DNA of 64,000 bases from Rufibacter hautae (GTDB lineage: Bacteria; Bacteroidota; Bacteroidia; Cytophagales; Hymenobacteraceae): contig NZ_VKKY01000001.1 of assembly GCF_008271695.1 (NCBI RefSeq), positions 1,606,589 through 1,670,588 of the forward strand, read 5' to 3'. A model generated the notes under the pieces. It saw nothing but the letters and a program-made list of their open reading frames with translations, did not search any database and was not told the DNA's origin. Numbering within the stretch: position 1 is the stretch's first letter; each line of letters starts with the position of its first letter. Both the position numbers and the translations under genes were made by a program. Shown here piece by piece: positions 41,310 through 49,991 of this stretch.

Positions 41310-42179
41310 TTACCAGCCGGAGCCTCTGCGGCCTCCACCTAGGATGCCGCCCAGCAGACCGCCTAAGCCGCCGCCGCTCATGCCACGGCCATAACCTCCC
41401 CTGCCACCCAGGCTGCCCAAGATAGAAGCCATAGAGCCTAAGCCGCCCATACGGCCACCGCCGTACATGCCGCCTCTGCCACCCATCATACCGCCTGCCA
41501 TTCCGCCGCCTAACAGGCCGCCCAGCAAACCGCCTAGGCCTCCGCCCATGCCGCCTCCCATCATGCCGCCTCCCATCATGCCACCGCCCATCATGCCGCC
41601 ATGCCCGTATCCGCCACGCCGGCGGTTCATCATGCTGCTGATCACGATAGGAGCCAATACGCCCAGCATACCCGTCACCATACCTGGTGAGATGCCTGAG
41701 TTCTTGAACATGTCGCCGAAGCCGCTTTTATTCATAAACGACTGCGAGGTAGGGTCTTCGCCCTGTTCCTGGGCCTGGTTGGCTTTATCTACAAACTGAT
41801 CCAGGATGCTAAACTGCTTTTGGTCAATGCCTAGGTATTTGCTTACCTCCGCAATGCGCTGCTGTTCCTCTGTGGTGTATTGCCCGTCAGACTTCGCGAA
41901 GCTGATGATATCAGTGATGAAGGAGAAGCGCAAGGGACTGTTTTTGAGCACGTCAAGACAACGCTGCAGGCTTATCTGTGATGGGTTTTTCGCAATGGAA
42001 ATAATTTCCTGCTGCAGGTTCTCAGGCAGTTCTGCCGCTTCGCTGGTGAGTTGCAGAAACTGTAATTCTTCTTCAGACACATGTCCGTCTGCCGAGGCAA
42101 TGGTGGCCAATGCGCCCAGGTATGCTCCCTTTTCCTGATCAGAGTAATCTTTCAGAAGGATGGTGTTTTCTTCAGCCAT
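41310..42179 (-). CDS. TerB-like domain protein with Gly/Met-rich tail
   Basis: 289 residues from the ATG at 42179; a longer frame to 42284 crosses a dispersed palindrome and is rejected. Residues 8-125 contain the TerB-like helical pattern: 'EKGAYLGALATIASADGHVSEEELQFL' and 'SFAKSDGQYTTEEQQRIAE', each with a D-G-x-hydrophobic loop. The C-terminal 100 residues are a low-complexity tail of G-G-M-M and G-G-L-L-G units, with a hydrophobic stretch 'VTGMLGVLAPIVISSMM' before it. TerB domains occur in tellurite resistance and stress proteins, but the tail is not typical. Location and function are unknown. Confidence 0.7.
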   Translation of the reverse strand: MAEENTILLKDYSDQEKGAYLGALATIASADGHVSEEELQFLQLTSEAAELPENLQQEIISIAKNPSQISLQRCLDVLKNSPLRFSFITDIISFAKSDGQYTTEEQQRIAEVSKYLGIDQKQFSILDQFVDKANQAQEQGEDPTSQSFMNKSGFGDMFKNSGISPGMVTGMLGVLAPIVISSMMNRRRGGYGHGGMMGGGMMGGGMMGGGMGGGLGGLLGGLLGGGMAGGMMGGRGGMYGGGRMGGLGSMASILGSLGGRGGYGRGMSGGGLGGLLGGILGGGRRGSGW

Positions 42180-42230
42180 AGTTTCAGTGTGTTGGTGTAG
42201 AATTACACAAACGACAAGGCTAAAAACGAG

Positions 42231-42276
42231 TTGGCGTTTAGGGGCTGTTTTCTCTAAAACAGCCCTTAAACGCCAA
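42231..42276. repeat. Dispersed palindrome, copy 23 (perfect outer arms)
   Basis: TTGGCGTTTAGGGGCTGTTT and AAACAGCCCTTAAACGCCAA are near-perfect 20-bp arms (one mismatch) around TCTCTA. Confidence 0.85.
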
Positions 42277-42306
42277 CCCACCACTTTCTATTTTCTACTG
42301 TATTTT

Positions 42307-43482
42307 CTACTGTTTCACCGCCGCGATGATGCGCTTGAAGAACTCATCGCCGTTGGTGCCGTGCCAGCGCCAGACCACCACCAGGTCATGCTCGGGGTCT
42401 ACCCAGATGGTGTTGGAACCCGCCCCCAGGGCCGCGAAACTGGTGGACGGTGCGTTGGGCCACTGCTTTTTCTGGGTGTTCAGCCACCACAAGTACCCGT
42501 AATCGGGGCCGTGCGGACTTGGGGTGGTAGCTTCCCTCACCCATTCATTAGACACGATCTGCTTGTTTTTCCATTTGCCCTGCCGCAGGAACAGGTACCC
42601 AAAGCGGGCCTCGTCGCGGGTGTTGATCCAGAGGCCGCCGCCCCAGCGGGTACCGCCGCTCACGCTGGGCAGCTGCTTGCCGTCTACCTCCACCAATGAG
42701 TTACGGTAGGGCAGGTATTGCCACGTCTCCGAGGCGCCAATGGGGTCCATGACTCTTTCTTTGAGCACCTGCGGCAATGGTTTCTCCCAGAGCCGCAGCA
42801 GAGACAGAGACATGCGGTTAATGCGCACATCGTTGTACTCATAGAAGGTGCCGGGCTCTTTGAGCTCCCGCGGTTTGCGCTCGCCGCTGCCAAATTCCTC
42901 TTTGCCCACAAAGGTGTGCGTCTTCCCGAAGAGCGCTCCCTCCCACTCGCTCGTCTGTTGGGCGTGGTGCTGCCAGGTAACCTTGCGGTTGTGCTCAGAG
43001 TCATAGCCGCCGTCTTTGATGTATTGGCCCACCGGATCTTGGATGTCCTTGATCATGCCTTTGTCCACGGTGATACCTAGGATGGTAGACAGAAAACTCT
43101 TGGCGATGCTGTAGGTGGGGTCCACGCTCTTGGTATCGCCCCACTCGGCCACAATGTAGCCGTGCCGCAGGATGATGCCGTTGGTACCCGCCCGGCTTGC
43201 GGGGATGGGCCCCAGCAACTTCCCGAAGACCTCTTCCTGGTTGGAGAAGTCGCGCGGCCATTTGGTTTCCTGCGTCTGGGCGTACAGCACCGCCTGGGCC
43301 AGCAGCTCGGGGTCCATGCCTACCTGCTCCGGGGTACGTTGTTGCCAATCATCGCCTTTCTCTGGGTAATAGACTTTGGCGTTCGCCGATGCGCTATGCG
43401 GGAGGGTGGTGCTGGTATTGCTCTGGCAGGCAAGGAAACCCAGGAATACCAAGGGAAGCAACGGGCGGAGATATTTTTTCAT
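42307..43482 (-). CDS. Serine hydrolase lipoprotein, beta-lactamase family
   Basis: 391 residues from the ATG at 43482. Lipobox 'LGFLAC' with Cys18 or so. The nucleophile motif is S-I-A-K in 'DPTYSIAKSFLSTILG', the Tyr motif is Y-E-Y-N-D, and the third region is 'GAGSNTIWVDPEHDLVVVWRW'. The layout with a C-terminal 'R-W-x-G' part resembles the 6-aminohexanoate-dimer hydrolase (NylB-like) group of this fold. Likely an esterase or peptidase anchored in the outer or inner membrane; substrate unknown. Confidence 0.85.
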   Translation of the reverse strand: MKKYLRPLLPLVFLGFLACQSNTSTTLPHSASANAKVYYPEKGDDWQQRTPEQVGMDPELLAQAVLYAQTQETKWPRDFSNQEEVFGKLLGPIPASRAGTNGIILRHGYIVAEWGDTKSVDPTYSIAKSFLSTILGITVDKGMIKDIQDPVGQYIKDGGYDSEHNRKVTWQHHAQQTSEWEGALFGKTHTFVGKEEFGSGERKPRELKEPGTFYEYNDVRINRMSLSLLRLWEKPLPQVLKERVMDPIGASETWQYLPYRNSLVEVDGKQLPSVSGGTRWGGGLWINTRDEARFGYLFLRQGKWKNKQIVSNEWVREATTPSPHGPDYGYLWWLNTQKKQWPNAPSTSFAALGAGSNTIWVDPEHDLVVVWRWHGTNGDEFFKRIIAAVKQ

Positions 43483-43496
43483 GCAGACGGGTGCGT

Positions 43497-43536
43497 TCGT
43501 TTTCAGCTTGTTTTCGGGAAAATACGACAAAAACGG
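43497..43536. repeat. Dispersed palindrome, copy 24
   Basis: TCGTTTTCAGCTTGTTTTC / GAAAATACGACAAAAACG, 15 nt upstream of the serine hydrolase start. The rest of 43540-43800 has no gene. Confidence 0.5.
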
Positions 43537-43804
43537 TTCACTCCTCTTTTCTATTCAGTGGGAAAACCAGGGCATCCAACTTCTAACAGATTTTGTATTT
43601 GGAATGAAAACCTAGTTACTTAGCCCGGCTACCTCAAGACATTGCCTGCCTCGTCCTCCTTTCCTTTGACCTCCGCAGAAATTTTCACCAGAAACTTACT
43701 CACCGGCTAGCATGATAGGTTCTTGCAAATGAATCTTTTACCGCTTTTCTAGCCACCTACGCCTTCGTTTTACTTAAAATTTTATCTACTTTTTTGGGCC
43801 AGCA

Positions 43805-43836
43805 TTTGGTGATTAAAATTCTACCTGCCATATTTG
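43805..43836 (+). promoter_or_regulatory. Promoter of the tRNA-Val pair
   Basis: TTTG (43805-43808) and CATATTTG (43829-43836) are separated by 20 nt, the spacing of the Bacteroidota -33/-7 promoter. The first tRNA begins 38 nt later. Confidence 0.6.
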
Positions 43837-43873
43837 CATCATCAAACGGAGACAGCAGGTCTCCTACTGATAG

Positions 43874-43948
43874 GGGATGTTAGCTCAGCTGGTTCAGAGC
43901 ATCTGCCTTACAAGCAGAGGGTCGCTGGTTCGAATCCAGCACGTCCCA
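43874..43948 (+). tRNA. tRNA-Val (anticodon TAC), copy 1
   Basis: 75 nt. Acceptor GGGATGT / ACGTCCC, anticodon stem TCTGC / GCAGA with loop CTTACAA (anticodon TAC), T-loop TTCGAAT. CCA is not encoded. Followed by its own hairpin terminator. Confidence 0.97.
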
Positions 43949-43954
43949 CTCAGG

Positions 43955-43981
43955 AAAACCTCTCTTTGGAGAGGTTTTTTT
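43955..43981 (+). terminator. Terminator between the tRNA-Val genes
   Basis: AAAACCTCTC and GAGAGGTTTT around TTTG, followed by a run of T. Confidence 0.85.
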
Positions 43982-44030
43982 ATGGAGAGATTACCCTTGA
44001 AGACACACGGTCTTCAACCACCACAAGTTT

Positions 44031-44105
44031 GGGATGTTAGCTCAGCTGGTTCAGAGCATCTGCCTTACAAGCAGAGGGTCGCTGGTTCGAATCCAGCACG
44101 TCCCA
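44031..44105 (+). tRNA. tRNA-Val (anticodon TAC), copy 2
   Basis: Identical over all 75 nt to the copy at 43874. The spacer between the copies is unrelated to any gene, apart from the terminator. Confidence 0.97.
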
Positions 44106-44113
44106 CTTAAGTA

Positions 44114-44156
44114 AAAAGCACTTATCAGGTTCGCCTGGTAAGTGCTTTTTCGTTTT
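44114..44156 (+). terminator. Terminator after the second tRNA-Val
   Basis: AAAAAGCACTTA (44114-44125) and TAAGTGCTTTTT (44139-44150) form a 12-bp stem followed by CGTTTTT. The gap 44157-44500 beyond it shows no gene and no repeat. Confidence 0.92.
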
Positions 44157-44500
44157 TGGCCAAATGCAAATTTCTGACTTAATCCAATCTGAAATAAGTC
44201 TATCATTTCCTTGAATCTGACTTACTTCTACCTCAGCAAGATTTGCAAACACCTTTCTCTACTAACCTTGGGCAAGAAGCCTTTTATGATGACAAAAATT
44301 ATTGTTCTTCTCTGATGAGCCAACCCAAGACCATCCGTTTAAGAAAAATGGTAGATACTAAGAGTTCCTTAGTAACTAGTATAATGCTCAAGACTGTGAT
44401 TAACTAAACATTTGAGGATTGGCGGCAATGAATCTACCAGCATGAGCACACCATTGCAATAAATAAGATTAGGAGTGATTGCATATGGCGGACCTGAATA

Positions 44501-45301
44501 TCATCTCAAGGAAAATCCCTTATACTCCAACTCTTGGAGATACCCGTTCACCATCACCTCAGAAGGATAGCCACGTCCATTGTATTTATAATGAATTTTC
44601 ACCTCGTGCTCTGACCCGTCAAAAGATGGTCCCTTGAACTGGGTTGACTTCACCCAAATAGGATTGTTGGGGCTCAGGAAAGGTACGAATCTGGTGAAAA
44701 AGAAGGTGAACGTTGTAGTGCTGTAGTAAAAGTGATGTCCAAAACCACCTACTCCACGCATGGGGTTCGGGTTAGAATCGAAAGCCGCCTCAAGCACAGC
44801 GCTGTGCCGCAGAGGGTTTCCCGAAGCATCAGAGGCATACCAATCCTCCTTGGTGACATTACCCAAACCGTCATAGGACAGGACGACTAATTGGTATACG
44901 GGGTGACTTTCGCCCCTTCTTATAAGGACCCTCGTCAGTATCCCCGTCGCATCATAGGTAAAGGTATATTGGTGGGTATCGTCGGGAAAGAATTCCTCCC
45001 GGGTAATGGAGGACGCCAATCTGCCAGAGGCATCGTAGGCGAGCAACTCCTCTTTCCTATTAGAGAGCACCTTCGTCAGCCTTCCTTCCCGGTCATATTC
45101 ATGGTGTACATCCTCTGGGTTGGAGTGAACCAACAACCCCTCTTTGCTGTAGGCCATCTCAAAGTCGCTCACCTTACTTTGGCTGACATTATAGATCTGG
45201 ACCCTCGTTAGCAAAAGGCCCGTCTCCCCGAGTTCGTCATCAGAGCAGGACAGGAAAATCAAAGGAGCCAAGACGCAGAAAAGGAGCAGGGTATATCTCA
45301 T
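44501..45301 (-). CDS. Lipoprotein with YD/RHS-like repeats
   Basis: 266 residues. Lipoprotein signal with 'LIFLSC' (lipid Cys19). The body has several strand-turn units like 'YDREGRLTKVLSNR', 'YDASGRLASSIT', 'YDATGILTRVLIRRG' and 'YDGLGNVTKEDWY', which match the YD/RHS spacing (Y-D-x-x-G-x-L/N). The number of units is small, and the protein lacks the long RHS shell and C-terminal toxin, so it is probably a short, surface-anchored beta-sheet protein. The 440-bp gap upstream (45302-45742) holds no supported gene. Confidence 0.6.
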   Translation of the reverse strand: MRYTLLLFCVLAPLIFLSCSDDELGETGLLLTRVQIYNVSQSKVSDFEMAYSKEGLLVHSNPEDVHHEYDREGRLTKVLSNRKEELLAYDASGRLASSITREEFFPDDTHQYTFTYDATGILTRVLIRRGESHPVYQLVVLSYDGLGNVTKEDWYASDASGNPLRHSAVLEAAFDSNPNPMRGVGGFGHHFYYSTTTFTFFFTRFVPFLSPNNPIWVKSTQFKGPSFDGSEHEVKIHYKYNGRGYPSEVMVNGYLQELEYKGFSLR

Positions 45302-45742
45302 TAAAAAAAACAGGTAGATTCTGGTTGAAAACGATATTAGTTTGAATGGTATAGTCCAACAAAGGCAAGGAAATGAAATCTCATGGCGGCCAGCTACTGC
45401 CTCATTAGCATTCCATGAAAACTTCCTTTTTTGTCTCGGGCCGGACCGGGTAAATGCCGGAGGTTCTAACCTTCAGATCTACTATATTACCTCGCCAGGG
45501 ACTAAAGTCAAGCAGTTTCTATCGCAAAAGCTATCAGTATAGATAGAGCTTAAATTGCCCCAACAGGCCTTATAGACACCCCGAAATATAGGCATAAAAT
45601 CCTATTTAGAGAAAAGCACCCTCTGCCTTCCAATCCGTAAATAACCAAAGCCTTCCGTTGGTCTTAGCCCCTGTTTCCTTTCCAGTTTTTACCAAAGGCG
45701 GAGTATCTAATCATTTCTTCACCAAAGCAATCTCTATATAAG

Positions 45743-47113
45743 TCATCTCGTACGACTCAGGCCTGAACGGCTTCCCTTTTTCATCAGGAATTCTACCACG
45801 TATCTCCCCAATTCTCTGCCCATGGTAAGGCCTACCTCATTGTCTGTCCGGAAATGGATGCCGGCGTAGAACCTGGAATCGGCGCAGTCTTTGGCTAGTT
45901 TCCGGAACTGTTCCGCATCGGCGGGGAAGAAGTAAGACAGGACCTCGCAGGAGGTGGCCGCCGCCGCGGCATGCCCCGACGGATAGCCGGGAAAGGGCGG
46001 CGTGGAAATCAGGGGCTTGTAGGTGGAGTCATACTGGCTGGGCCTGATTCCCCAGTAGGCGTACTTGGCATCCATGATGGCGATGGCCGCGTCATGGTAA
46101 GCGGTACTCAGCACGCAGTAAATGCGGGCGGCAGCCGGGGCGTCCTCATGCAGGCGGTACTCAAACATTTTCTGGCTCGCCAGATCGGTCCAGGTATCTC
46201 CGCTGTTGGCCCAGAAGTAAGCGGCGGCGGCAGTTTTGAACGTCTGCTTGAACTCCTTCATCTCCTTCATGTCGGCGGCGAAGTCTGGGGGCGCGGGCGG
46301 CTGGAACTGGTTCGCCGATTTCAGCACCAAGGGCACATAGGAAACCAGGTTGATGCCCAAGGGGTACTTGCCGGTCCATTTCTTCGGGTCTTTGTTTATA
46401 TCGCCTTTCCACACCATCGCCGATCCGTCTTGCTTCGCTTTCTCTATGATCTGCCGGGCCACCTGCTCGCCCAACTTCCAACCGGCTTCCACATCGCTGG
46501 GGAACTGGACGCCCGCGTCTATGCGTGATTGGGCGGCAGCCCGGCCCATCTGCAGAATGGAATCGGCCTTGGCCGGGAAGAAATAAGCCAGCACGTGGGC
46601 GGCTGCGGCGGCTGTTACTGAATGCTCACAGGGGTACGAAAAGGTAAGCGGCGCAGGAATGGCGGGTTTCAGGGAAGGATCTACCTGGTGGGGGCGTTTT
46701 CGCTGGTGCTTGGCTTTCTCTCGCCAGGCCAGGACCGTGGCATCATAGATGGCCATGTTCATCCACGCCGAAGGCATCCTGAGGGCTACCTCAAACTTCT
46801 GGGCGGTTAACTTAGGCACCAACTGGTTCCAGCGGTAAGCCGGCGCGCCCGCATCCCAATATTTCACCACCTGCAGTTTGGCATCGGTTAGCTTCCCCAG
46901 GTGCTGCTTCACGGTGCGCAGCTCCGCTTTTGACGCTGCCGGCGTAGGCGGTGGCGGCACCATTATCGGCTGGGCCTTGTCCACCAGCCAGGTATTCCAG
47001 TGGGCCGCTTCGTATCTCTGGGACTGGGACACACCTGGGAAAAATACGCCATTCGTGAAGAATAGAACAAGGAAGAGGAGCCTGATTTTTCTGAGAGGAT
47101 TTGTAATGGGCAT
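45743..47113 (-). CDS. PAP2/vanadium-haloperoxidase-like protein with duplicated domain
   Basis: 456 residues, signal peptide at the N-terminus. The C-terminal half has a full PAP2 signature: Lys350 and Arg357-Pro358, then P-S-G-H at 378-381, and Ser413-Arg414 with His420. The N-terminal half repeats the same order and spacing (Lys133, Arg140-Pro141, P-C-E-H at 161-164, Ser196-Arg197) but has Gln203 in place of the last His. That suggests an internal duplication in which the first copy lost activity. Family members are acid phosphatases or vanadium-dependent haloperoxidases; this one is periplasmic by its signal. The C-terminal end may be out of frame (see findings). Confidence 0.8.
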   Translation of the reverse strand: MPITNPLRKIRLLFLVLFFTNGVFFPGVSQSQRYEAAHWNTWLVDKAQPIMVPPPPTPAASKAELRTVKQHLGKLTDAKLQVVKYWDAGAPAYRWNQLVPKLTAQKFEVALRMPSAWMNMAIYDATVLAWREKAKHQRKRPHQVDPSLKPAIPAPLTFSYPCEHSVTAAAAAHVLAYFFPAKADSILQMGRAAAQSRIDAGVQFPSDVEAGWKLGEQVARQIIEKAKQDGSAMVWKGDINKDPKKWTGKYPLGINLVSYVPLVLKSANQFQPPAPPDFAADMKEMKEFKQTFKTAAAAYFWANSGDTWTDLASQKMFEYRLHEDAPAAARIYCVLSTAYHDAAIAIMDAKYAYWGIRPSQYDSTYKPLISTPPFPGYPSGHAAAAATSCEVLSYFFPADAEQFRKLAKDCADSRFYAGIHFRTDNEVGLTMGRELGRYVVEFLMKKGSRSGLSRTR

Positions 47114-47304
47114 AACGTTTAGGCTAAAGGCGTTGGACTAAAATGTTGGCGCAGTTTGACTCCGGTCTTCATATATTAAAACGTATATATTGACACGGAT
47201 TTCTGGTGATCAGCTGGAGCTCCCGGGGATGATGACACAAGGATATACAATTAAACCGAAGCCAAAAGCCGCCGTCAACAGACAGCACGCTTTGGTCAAC
47301 CAAC

Positions 47305-47346
47305 AGCGTTTTTAAGCTGATTAGCGGAAAACAGCCCCAAAACGGA
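47305..47346. repeat. Dispersed palindrome, copy 25
   Basis: GCGTTTTTAAGCTGATTAGC / GGAAAACAGCCCCAAAACG, in the 375-bp divergent gap between the PAP2-like and LytS-like genes. No other gene is seen in this gap. Confidence 0.5.
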
Positions 47347-47488
47347 GCGTGCCATTACGTAGAGCATGCTATCTGAGGGTCAGTTATTTATGAACCTTGA
47401 CGGGTTGTCTATAGATGCCGAACCCCATTTCATAGACAGGTAAAAGAATGGAGAGAGATTTACCGAAATAAATCTCCTACTTAGCAGC

Positions 47489-48526
47489 ATGAAGAGCATA
47501 CTGGACAGGAAGCGGGCGACACTCTATGCATGGATAGGGCTTGTCTTTCTGTTGCTCTGGCTGTTTTCTGACTTGGCCAATAATCCCGATACCTTTGGGG
47601 AAAGGGCTGTCAACAATATCTGGCGGGTGGCCTATGTGGTAGTGCTCAACTACGTGCTGTTTGAGTTTACCCTGGCCAGAGCAAGCCGGAAAAGGATCTT
47701 CAGCTCGCTGTTTCTCTTAGTGGCCCACATCATGCTCTACTCCTGGGGCTTGTATGCCTGGCGGTTCATAGGCATTCAGTTGGGGGCTTACACTGCGCTG
47801 ACCACCTTTTCTTCGGCGGAAGCAGGGGCTACGAAGCAGATGGAGTTCAGCGTGATGTCTATCTTCTTCTTTGGGATTCTTCGGCACATTTATGACTATA
47901 TCCAGTTGAAGCATGCCGCCCAGCAACTGCGCATTGAAAAGCAGGAGGCCGAGCTGAACTATCTCAAGTCGCAGACAAACCCGCACTTTCTTTTCAACAC
48001 CCTGAACAACATCTATTCCCTGGCTCGGGACAAGTCTGACCTAGCCCCGGAATCCATCCTGCGCCTTTCCAAGATCCTGCGTTTTATGCTGTATGAGGCC
48101 GGCGGCTCCTTCGTAGCCATAGAACAGGAACTGAAGATCATCAGCGACTACCTTGCCCTGGAACAACTGCGCTACGATGAGTCTTTGCGGGTCAACTTCA
48201 ACCATGACGTGGAAGACATGAAACAGGCCCTGCCGCCGCTCCTGCTCATGCCCCTGGTGGAGAACGCGTTCAAACATGGGGTGTCCGAGACCAGGAACCA
48301 GCCTTTCGTAGACATCCACTTATCTGTAAACAAGCGGCAACTAACGTTTATCGTAAAGAACTCTACGGAGGCAACCCTTGAGGAGAGGCAGGCAAAAGAG
48401 AACATCGGGCTTTCTAACCTCAGGCGACAACTGGAACTGCTTTACACAGAGTACAGTCTTTCTGTGCAGCAAGGCGATTACGTGTTTACGGCAACTTTGA
48501 AAATAAACCTCGCCAGCCATGTCTAA
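47489..48526 (+). CDS. LytS-type sensor histidine kinase
   Basis: 345 residues. Four membrane helices at about 12-28, 46-62, 72-92 and 120-138, then the His_kinase domain: His166 in 'LKSQTNPHFLFNTLNNIYSLA' and an ATPase 'LPPLLLMPLVENAFKHGV...FIVKNST...IGLSNLRRQLELLY'. This is the LytS/YehU histidine-kinase class. Its stop overlaps the start of the regulator gene by 8 nt, so the two are translated together. Confidence 0.93.
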   Translation: MKSILDRKRATLYAWIGLVFLLLWLFSDLANNPDTFGERAVNNIWRVAYVVVLNYVLFEFTLARASRKRIFSSLFLLVAHIMLYSWGLYAWRFIGIQLGAYTALTTFSSAEAGATKQMEFSVMSIFFFGILRHIYDYIQLKHAAQQLRIEKQEAELNYLKSQTNPHFLFNTLNNIYSLARDKSDLAPESILRLSKILRFMLYEAGGSFVAIEQELKIISDYLALEQLRYDESLRVNFNHDVEDMKQALPPLLLMPLVENAFKHGVSETRNQPFVDIHLSVNKRQLTFIVKNSTEATLEERQAKENIGLSNLRRQLELLYTEYSLSVQQGDYVFTATLKINLASHV

Positions 48527-49211
48527 CATCACATGCATCATAGTGGAAGATGAGCCTCTGGCCGTGAAAATCTTGTCTGACTACGTGTCGCAGGTGCCAT
48601 TTCTTGACCTGAAGGGAATCTTCAAAGACGCAATCCTGGCCACGGACTACCTGCGCAACCACGCCGTTGACCTCATCTTCCTGGACATCCATCTACCAAA
48701 ACTGAAAGGCATGGCTTTCCTGAAAACACTGGTCAATCCGCCGGAGATCATTATCACCACTGCCTACCATCAATATGCCGTGGAGGGATTCAACCTGAAC
48801 GTCACCGATTACCTTTTGAAGCCCATTGAGTTTGAGCGCTTTCTGGTAGCGGTGAACAAAGTAAAGTCAGCCGAAAGAGATAAACCAGGGACGCCGGCGT
48901 TGCAGGAAACCAAAGATTATCTTTTCCTGAATGTGCAGAAGAAGAAGGTGAAAATCCTGTTCTCTGATATCCTGTACATAGAAAGTCAGAAGGAATACAT
49001 CAAGCTCGTGACCACCAAGGGGGAGCATCTTTCCAAGATGAGCACCCATGAAATGGAGACGCTGTTGCCGGCTCACCTTTTCAAGAGAATCCACCGCTCC
49101 TTCATCGTGTCCAAAAACAAGATTGACTCTTACACCATAGAAGAGGTAGAGGTGAACGGCGTATCAATCCCTATTGGACGGGGCTACCGGGATATTCTGA
49201 CGGAACTGTAA
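48519..49211 (+). CDS. LytTR-family response regulator
   Basis: 230 residues. Receiver domain with the acidic pocket 'VEDEPLAV' (residues 9-16) and phospho-accepting Asp56 in 'DLIFLDIHLP'; conserved Thr and Lys in 'TTAYHQYAV' and 'DYLLKPI'. The LytTR DNA-binding domain covers about 130-230 ('ILYIESQKEYIKLVTTKGEHL', 'FKRIHRSFIVSKNKID'). Partner of the kinase at 47489-48526. Target genes are not known. Confidence 0.95.
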   Translation: MSNITCIIVEDEPLAVKILSDYVSQVPFLDLKGIFKDAILATDYLRNHAVDLIFLDIHLPKLKGMAFLKTLVNPPEIIITTAYHQYAVEGFNLNVTDYLLKPIEFERFLVAVNKVKSAERDKPGTPALQETKDYLFLNVQKKKVKILFSDILYIESQKEYIKLVTTKGEHLSKMSTHEMETLLPAHLFKRIHRSFIVSKNKIDSYTIEEVEVNGVSIPIGRGYRDILTEL

Positions 49212-49267
49212 TATTGAGGAATGAGGCTTATCTGTGTTTAGGCAAGGCTATCTATAGGAAAAACCGT

Positions 49268-49310
49268 GTTACAGAATTTGCCCGATTTTAAAAAAACAGG
49301 CCTTAAAACA
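49268..49310. repeat. Dispersed palindrome, copy 26
   Basis: TTGCCCGATTTTAAAA / AAACAGGCCTTAAAACAG, about 57 nt after the regulator stop codon and before the convergent H-NOX gene. Confidence 0.4.
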
Positions 49311-49375
49311 GATTGCTTGTCCGCAGTTTTCCCACAAACCGGTTTCATGGATGAGCATCATGGATGCCTGCTATT

Positions 49376-49924
49376 TTAGGCTCGTTTTAGGAAATCCACC
49401 ACAATCTGAACCCGCTCGGCATGCGGTTCGGTGAGGCGGGTAACGCTTACTTCTTCGCCTTCGTGGTAGTACTTGGCAATTCCTTTTATGATTCCTACGG
49501 CCACGCCGGCCATGCGGCGCTTAGAATGGTAATCTACGATCAATCTGCTGGGCCCCTGTTTGGTCACCAACAACTTGGGCGGCGAGGTTCTGCCATCTTC
49601 CTTCTTCACCGCGCCGTGCATGGCTTCCTCGGTGTTGAGCAGCATCTCATAGGTGCGCCACTCAGGCTTCACGTACTTCTTATAGACAAGCAGCAGGTCT
49701 GGGACCAGGAACTCGCCATAGCTTTCCATCAGGTCATAGATGGGGATACCGGTTGCCTCAGAAGCCTTGTTCACGATGCCAAACAGCTCATCCGTTGGAT
49801 ACATCTCGTGCATGTGGTAAGCCGTCCGCTCTATGCCCGCCGACTCCACCAGCCTCACCCAGGTGCTATAGTCAAAAGCGTTCTCTACGTACCGCTTCAA
49901 TAGCACGAAAATGGAACCATGCAT
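49376..49924 (-). CDS. H-NOX domain protein (heme nitric-oxide sensor)
   Basis: 182 residues from the second of two adjacent ATGs (49924); the frame is open to 49954. It starts M-H-G, as H-NOX proteins do, and has the proximal heme ligand His103 ('EEAMHGAV') and the porphyrin-binding Y-x-S-x-R as Tyr132, Ser134 and Arg136 ('DYHSKRR'). These positions correspond to His102, Tyr131, Ser133 and Arg135 of the Thermoanaerobacter H-NOX. The distal Tyr that gives O2 binding is not seen at the matching position, so NO selectivity is expected. H-NOX proteins usually control a kinase or cyclase. Here the nearest candidates are the convergent LytS/LytTR pair and the STAS-like gene upstream. Confidence 0.88.
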   Translation of the reverse strand: MHGSIFVLLKRYVENAFDYSTWVRLVESAGIERTAYHMHEMYPTDELFGIVNKASEATGIPIYDLMESYGEFLVPDLLLVYKKYVKPEWRTYEMLLNTEEAMHGAVKKEDGRTSPPKLLVTKQGPSRLIVDYHSKRRMAGVAVGIIKGIAKYYHEGEEVSVTRLTEPHAERVQIVVDFLKRA

Positions 49925-49991
49925 CATGTCTGACCTACCTACTCTTGCTTCCATTGTATCTCTATTCTAAGGGTAACGTTATTGCACCTGC

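Noticed and set aside
41466-41600. Regular short repeats that look like a CRISPR or minisatellite
   Set aside because: They encode the Gly/Met tail of the TerB-like protein in frame; there are no unique spacers between units.
43874-44105. Integration site of a genomic island at the tRNA-Val genes
   Set aside because: No integrase, direct repeat of the tRNA end or change in gene content is seen on either side; the second copy is a full tRNA gene, not a fragment.
44501-45301. RHS/YD-repeat toxin
   Set aside because: The repeats are few, there is no shell core or C-terminal toxin domain, and the protein is a short lipoprotein.
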